From Helicobacteraceae bacterium (GTDB lineage: Bacteria > Campylobacterota > Campylobacteria > Campylobacterales > Sulfurimonadaceae), in assembly GCA_015488855.1 (NCBI GenBank), contig WFMY01000055.1, positions 1 to 9,410 of the forward strand: a stretch of 9,410 bases of DNA, read 5' to 3'. Of this stretch, positions 6,477-9,410 are shown one piece after another (position 1 is the stretch's first letter; each line of letters begins with the position of its first letter). Below the pieces are notes generated by a model that made no database searches, was not told the DNA's origin, and was given only the letters and a program-made list of their open reading frames with translations. Both the position numbers and the translations under genes were made by a program.

Positions 6477-7220
6477 ATGAATAAATTAATATTGATACTT
6501 TTTTTATCAACAATGCATCTTATGGCAGGTGTGATCAAGATTGCTGTCGCTGCAAATGTAAGTTATGCCATAGATGCACTGCAAGAGGAGTTTCATAAAA
6601 TCAACCCAAATACAAAAGTGCTTGTCATTTTAGGTAGTAGCGGTAAACTTACTGCTCAAATATTACATGGTGCGCCCTATGGTCTTTTTATGTCTGCAAA
6701 TATGAAATACCCAGAAGCACTCTACGCTCAAAAAATAGCGATTACAAAACCTGTTGTTTATGCACAAGGGGCTTTAGCACTCTTTAGTGTAAAAAAAAGA
6801 GATTTTAGAGCAGGGATGGAGCTTTTAAAAGATCCAAGTATCAAAAAAATTGCTCTTGGAAATCCAAAAACAGCCCCTTATGGTAAGGCAGCACTTCAAG
6901 CCATTAAAAACAGTAAACTTTATGGAGCTATAAAATCAAAATTAATCTTCGGGGAGTCGATATCGCAAACGCTCTCTTATGCTATCTATGGTGCAGATAT
7001 AGGGATAGTAGCAAAGTCTGCCCTGCTGAGTTCAAAGATGCAACAGTATAAAGAGGGTGAAAACTTTTATGAGCTTGACGCAGCACTCTATACCCCTATC
7101 AAGCAAGGGATAGTTTTGCTCAAATCCGCAACAAATACTCAAGAGTACAAAGCCTTTTATGATTTCATTTTAAGTCAAAAAGCAAAAAAGATTTTTCTTG
7201 CGTATGGGTATAGTATCTGA
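6477..7220 (+). CDS. modA: Molybdate ABC transporter, periplasmic binding protein ModA
   Basis: This 247-residue exported protein has a signal peptide of about 17 residues (hydrophobic 4-16, cleavage near LMAG). It captures molybdate, possibly also tungstate, in the periplasm and delivers it to ModB. Family motifs: AVAANVS (23-29), GSSGKLTAQI (53-62), GAPYGLFMSAN (65-75), NPKTAPYGKAA (129-139) and GESISQTLSYAIYGADIGIVAKS (159-181); in ModA proteins the Ser after AAN/AAA, the GSS serine and the TAP alanine contribute oxyanion hydrogen bonds. Length is typical. The AGGA Shine-Dalgarno sequence (6467-6470) overlaps the porin stop codon. The stop overlaps the next gene by one base. Confidence 0.95.
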   Translation: MNKLILILFLSTMHLMAGVIKIAVAANVSYAIDALQEEFHKINPNTKVLVILGSSGKLTAQILHGAPYGLFMSANMKYPEALYAQKIAITKPVVYAQGALALFSVKKRDFRAGMELLKDPSIKKIALGNPKTAPYGKAALQAIKNSKLYGAIKSKLIFGESISQTLSYAIYGADIGIVAKSALLSSKMQQYKEGENFYELDAALYTPIKQGIVLLKSATNTQEYKAFYDFILSQKAKKIFLAYGYSI

Positions 7221-7615
7221 TGAATCATATAGATGCCAAAGTGATCATGATAGAGAAAAAAGACAATATCACACTTGTCTCATTCTCGTCACAGAATCAA
7301 AACTTAAAAATGATGTCTCTTGGTTTAAACACTCCCATAGAAGAAGGCTCACAAGTCATTCTCGGAGTCAAGGCTACGAGTATAGCTCTCGCCAAAAATC
7401 TCTCTGGAGAGATAAGCATGTCCAATCAACTTCCCTGCACAATAGTATCTCTTAACAAAGGGGAGCTTTTGTGTAGCATCACTCTAAGGTTTGGAGATGC
7501 CCTTATAGAGAGCATCACTACTTTAAAGTCGGCAAGTACTATGAACCTAAAGCTTGAAGATGAAGTAGTAGCTCTTATCAAAGCAAGTGAGCTTTCTATT
7601 TTGGAGGTAAGGTGA
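7220..7615 (+). CDS. Double Mop/TOBE-domain molybdate-binding protein (molbindin-like)
   Basis: This 131-residue cytoplasmic protein is made of two tandem Mop/TOBE-like domains, about residues 4-59 and 70-128. The second ends in KLEDEVVALIKASELSI, the standard Mop motif (compare 'GDEVTALIKASEV'); the first has the parallel EGSQVILGVKATSIALAK. There is no N-terminal helix-turn-helix, so it is not a full ModE regulator; it resembles the di-Mop half of ModE or a stand-alone molbindin. Molbindins oligomerise and bind oxyanions at subunit interfaces, so storage, buffering or sensing of molybdate/tungstate is the likely role. Its ATG overlaps the modA stop (TGATG) and no good Shine-Dalgarno sequence precedes it, implying translational coupling. 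C. jejuni has a comparable gene between modA and modB (from memory: Cj0302c, annotated as a molybdenum-pterin binding protein). Confidence 0.85.
   Translation: MNHIDAKVIMIEKKDNITLVSFSSQNQNLKMMSLGLNTPIEEGSQVILGVKATSIALAKNLSGEISMSNQLPCTIVSLNKGELLCSITLRFGDALIESITTLKSASTMNLKLEDEVVALIKASELSILEVR
7603..7607 (+). promoter_or_regulatory. Strong ribosome binding site for modB
   Basis: GGAGG lies 7 nt before the ATG at 7615, 4 nt before a GTG at 7612 and 10 nt before an ATG at 7618. The 7-nt spacing favours 7615, which also forms a TGATG stop/start overlap with the upstream gene. Confidence 0.6.
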
Positions 7616-8298
7616 TGATGGGTTTGGATTTGGAGCCATTTTTACTCTCTTTTAAGTTAGCTGGTCTCACAACCTTGATTTTGTTTATTTTTGCGATGCC
7701 TGTTGCTTGGTGGTTGAGTCAAACACGCTGTCGATGTAAGCCATTTGTTGAAGCTGTTGTTTCTCTGCCTATCGTATTACCACCCTCTGTTTTAGGTTTT
7801 TACATACTTTTTGCATTTTCATACAATTCACCAGTTGGTGCTTTTTTTGAAGATGTTTTTGGGATAAAGTTAGTATTTAGTTTTAGCGGTTTAGTGGTAG
7901 CATCATGTTTGTACTCTTTTCCCTTTATGGTGCAACCACTCCAAGGTGGCTTTACCTCCCTCAACAAAAACATGCTTGAAGCATCGTATGTAGCAGGTAA
8001 AAGTAAGATGCAAACACTCCTGTATGTAGCCTTGCCAAATATAAAACCAGCCTTACTTAGTGCACTCATCATCACTTTTGCACATACTGTTGGAGAGTTT
8101 GGTGTTGTGCTTATGGTGGGTGGTTCTATCCCTGGCGAGACAAAAGTTGCTTCTGTGGCTATCTATGAGATGGTTGAGATTATGGACTATTCACAAGCTC
8201 ATATCTATAGTGCTTTGATGCTCTTGCTTAGTTTTTTAGTCCTTTTGGCTGTATATAGTTTTAACATTAAACATAACAAACGCATAGGGCTTGGATGA
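7615..8298 (+). CDS. modB: Molybdate ABC transporter permease ModB
   Basis: This 227-residue inner-membrane permease has about five hydrophobic helices, near residues 10-34, 45-69, 85-107, 142-168 and 196-216. The cytoplasmic coupling (EAA) loop reads LEASYVAGKSKMQTLLYVALP at 121-141, with E122, A123 and G128 in the conserved positions that contact the ATPase. Other ModB signatures are SLPIVLPPSVLGFYIL (50-65) and HTVGEFGVVLMVGGSIPGET (157-176). It forms the homodimeric channel for molybdate with ModC as ATPase. The start chosen is the middle of the overlapping GTG-ATG-ATG choices, on ribosome binding site spacing. The 3' end overlaps modC by 4 nt (ATGA). Confidence 0.95.
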   Translation: MMGLDLEPFLLSFKLAGLTTLILFIFAMPVAWWLSQTRCRCKPFVEAVVSLPIVLPPSVLGFYILFAFSYNSPVGAFFEDVFGIKLVFSFSGLVVASCLYSFPFMVQPLQGGFTSLNKNMLEASYVAGKSKMQTLLYVALPNIKPALLSALIITFAHTVGEFGVVLMVGGSIPGETKVASVAIYEMVEIMDYSQAHIYSALMLLLSFLVLLAVYSFNIKHNKRIGLG

Positions 8299-9146
8299 TG
8301 ATAAAGATAGATATATCAAAAAAACTCCATGGTGTTTCACAAGATATGAGTTTAGATGTGAAACTAGAGATAAAAGAGGGGGAGTTCCTTGCTATATCTG
8401 GGCAAAGTGGTAGCGGTAAAACAACCCTTTTGAGGATTTTAGCAGGTCTTGAAGATGCACAAGGTGAGATAGTAGTTTCAAAAAAAGTTTATTTAGATGC
8501 CCATAACTCTTTAGCAACGCAAGCTAGAGGTATTGGGTTTGTTTTTCAAGATTATGCACTTTTTGCCAACATGAGTGTAGAGCAAAATCTTCTCTTTGTA
8601 AAAAAAGATACAAATTTGGCAGAGCATCTTTTACATTTGACAGGTTTAAGTACTCTTGCAAAGAGACTTCCACACTCGCTCAGTGGTGGGCAGAAACAAA
8701 GAGTTGCTTTGTGCAGGGCTTTTATGTCAAGACCTAAACTTTTACTGATGGATGAACCACTCTCTGCACTTGATCCCAAGATGCGTTCCCAACTCCAAGA
8801 AGATATCTTGAAGTTACACAAAGAGTTTAGCACTACTACGCTGATGGTTTCACATGACCCAAGTGAGATATATAAACTAGCTTCTCGTATGGTAGTCTTA
8901 GAAGATGGCAAGATAATTAACGATGAAACTCCAAAAGAGATACTTCTTCAAACACAAGGAAGTCAAAAATTTTCGCTTCGTGGGGAGCTTTTGGAGATAA
9001 AAAAAGCAGATATCATCCATGTAGCTGTTGTCGCCATCGGTCAGCAGATAGTAGAGGTCGTCTTAGATGCTAAAGAGGCAAAGCAGTTTCAAGTTGGTCA
9101 AATAGTACAAGTGAGCACAAAAGCTTTCGCCCCTTCGCTCTATTAA
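8295..9146 (+). CDS. modC: Molybdate ABC transporter ATPase ModC, short form
   Basis: This 283-residue ABC ATPase powers ModB. It has Walker A GQSGSGKT (36-43), Q-loop Q85 in FVFQDYALF, signature LSGGQ (129-133), Walker B LLLMDEP with D153/E154, D-loop SALD and switch H187. The nucleotide-binding domain ends near residue 225 and is followed directly by one TOBE-like tail (about 226-283). E. coli ModC is about 352 residues, so some 70 residues of regulatory linker/Mop region are absent. The separate double-Mop protein two genes upstream may stand in for that function (inference). The start overlaps the modB stop (ATGA); a second ATG three bases on is possible. Confidence 0.93.
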   Translation: MMIKIDISKKLHGVSQDMSLDVKLEIKEGEFLAISGQSGSGKTTLLRILAGLEDAQGEIVVSKKVYLDAHNSLATQARGIGFVFQDYALFANMSVEQNLLFVKKDTNLAEHLLHLTGLSTLAKRLPHSLSGGQKQRVALCRAFMSRPKLLLMDEPLSALDPKMRSQLQEDILKLHKEFSTTTLMVSHDPSEIYKLASRMVVLEDGKIINDETPKEILLQTQGSQKFSLRGELLEIKKADIIHVAVVAIGQQIVEVVLDAKEAKQFQVGQIVQVSTKAFAPSLY

Positions 9147-9179
9147 GTACCTACTTATATAAATAAGAACTAAATCAGT

Positions 9180-9410
9180 TTATTTTAAAAAAGCTATAAG
9201 AGAAGCTGTGAGAGCAACATTAAGTGACTCTACTCCTCTATTCATCGCAATAGAGATAGAGTCATTGCAAAGTTTACTCACTTCACTACTGATCCCCTCA
9301 CTCTCATTCCCTAAAACAAAGATAGATTTTTTTGATGCACTGATACTATATATGTCAGTTGAGGCATTGGCATCAAGAGCATATATCTTTGTATCTGTGA
9401 GTTTAGGCAA
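9180..9410 (-). CDS. SpoU/TrmH-family RNA 2'-O-methyltransferase (C-terminal part)
   Basis: The last 76 codons of a minus-strand gene are visible; the N-terminus lies beyond the right edge, and the TTG codon at 9408-9410 is probably internal. SPOUT-fold motifs are clear: motif 2 as FVLGNESEGIS (31-41 of the visible part), where the conserved Glu follows LGN, and motif 3 as IAMNRGVESLNVALTASL (54-71), the knot region that binds S-adenosylmethionine. Members methylate ribose 2'-OH groups in tRNA or rRNA (TrmH, RlmB and others); the target cannot be set without the N-terminal part. It converges on modC with 33 bp between the stops. Confidence 0.9.
   Translation of the reverse strand: MPKLTDTKIYALDANASTDIYSISASKKSIFVLGNESEGISSEVSKLCNDSISIAMNRGVESLNVALTASLIAFLK

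Noticed and set aside
7198..7455. 85-codon plus-strand frame overlapping the end of modA and the Mop gene
   Set aside because: It is a different frame over two well-supported coupled genes; the product is basic, low-complexity and unlike any family.
9145..9180. Small inverted repeats (AAGTA-CC-TACTT; CTTAT-ATAA-ATAAG; AACT-AAATC-AGTT) between modC and the methyltransferase gene
   Set aside because: The stems are 4-5 bp and AT-rich, one loop is only 2 nt, and no hairpin is followed by a proper T-run; probably chance in AT-rich DNA.
1..9410. tRNA, rRNA, CRISPR array, insertion sequence or prophage
   Set aside because: No cloverleaf-like sequence, regularly spaced repeats, transposase or phage gene was seen; all long stretches are accounted for by ordinary genes.

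Overview
The window reads as chromosomal DNA from an AT-rich member of the Campylobacterota (Epsilonproteobacteria), probably a free-living Sulfurimonas/Sulfurovum-like lineage rather than a pathogen. The grounds are low-GC codon use, small intergenic gaps, a multihaem c-type cytochrome, an OprD-like porin, and a molybdate cluster in the order modA / Mop-domain protein / modB / modC, an order I recall from Campylobacter jejuni. The genus is an inference; no marker gene here settles it.

Layout. Positions 1-556 (minus) hold most of a nitroreductase-family flavoprotein that runs off the left edge. A 146-bp divergent intergenic region (557-702) carries a consensus sigma-70 promoter for clpB, overlapped by a HAIR-like (HspR-type) inverted repeat. 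clpB (703-3231) encodes the Hsp100 disaggregase and has an apparent 20-residue internal shortening in its second ATPase module. A small exported tetrahaem cytochrome c (3255-3608) follows 23 nt later and is built from two 41-residue dihaem repeats. It converges on a minus-strand YkuD L,D-transpeptidase-family gene (3616-4533, TTG start), with a hairpin across the junction. A divergent thioredoxin-like gene with a CNVC active site follows (about 4612-4932).

From a promoter with an extended -10 at 4956-4964 there runs a tight five-gene plus-strand unit: OprD-like outer-membrane porin (4990-6468), modA (6477-7220), a double Mop/TOBE-domain protein (7220-7615), modB (7615-8298) and modC (8295-9146). 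Every junction after the porin is an overlap, or has the ribosome binding site inside the upstream gene. Together these could move molybdate (or tungstate) across the outer membrane (porin), capture it in the periplasm (ModA), pump it through the inner membrane (ModB/ModC) and buffer or sense it in the cytoplasm (Mop protein). The porin's part in this is inferred from position only. The right edge (9180-9410, minus) holds the C-terminal end of a SpoU/TrmH-family RNA 2'-O-methyltransferase.

I saw no tRNA, rRNA, CRISPR array, insertion sequence or prophage gene. The strongest candidates for a second look are the porin fused to the molybdate operon, the double-Mop protein paired with a short ModC, the duplicated CX3CX2CH cytochrome, and the HAIR-like operator at clpB. 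None of these proves a wholly new system.
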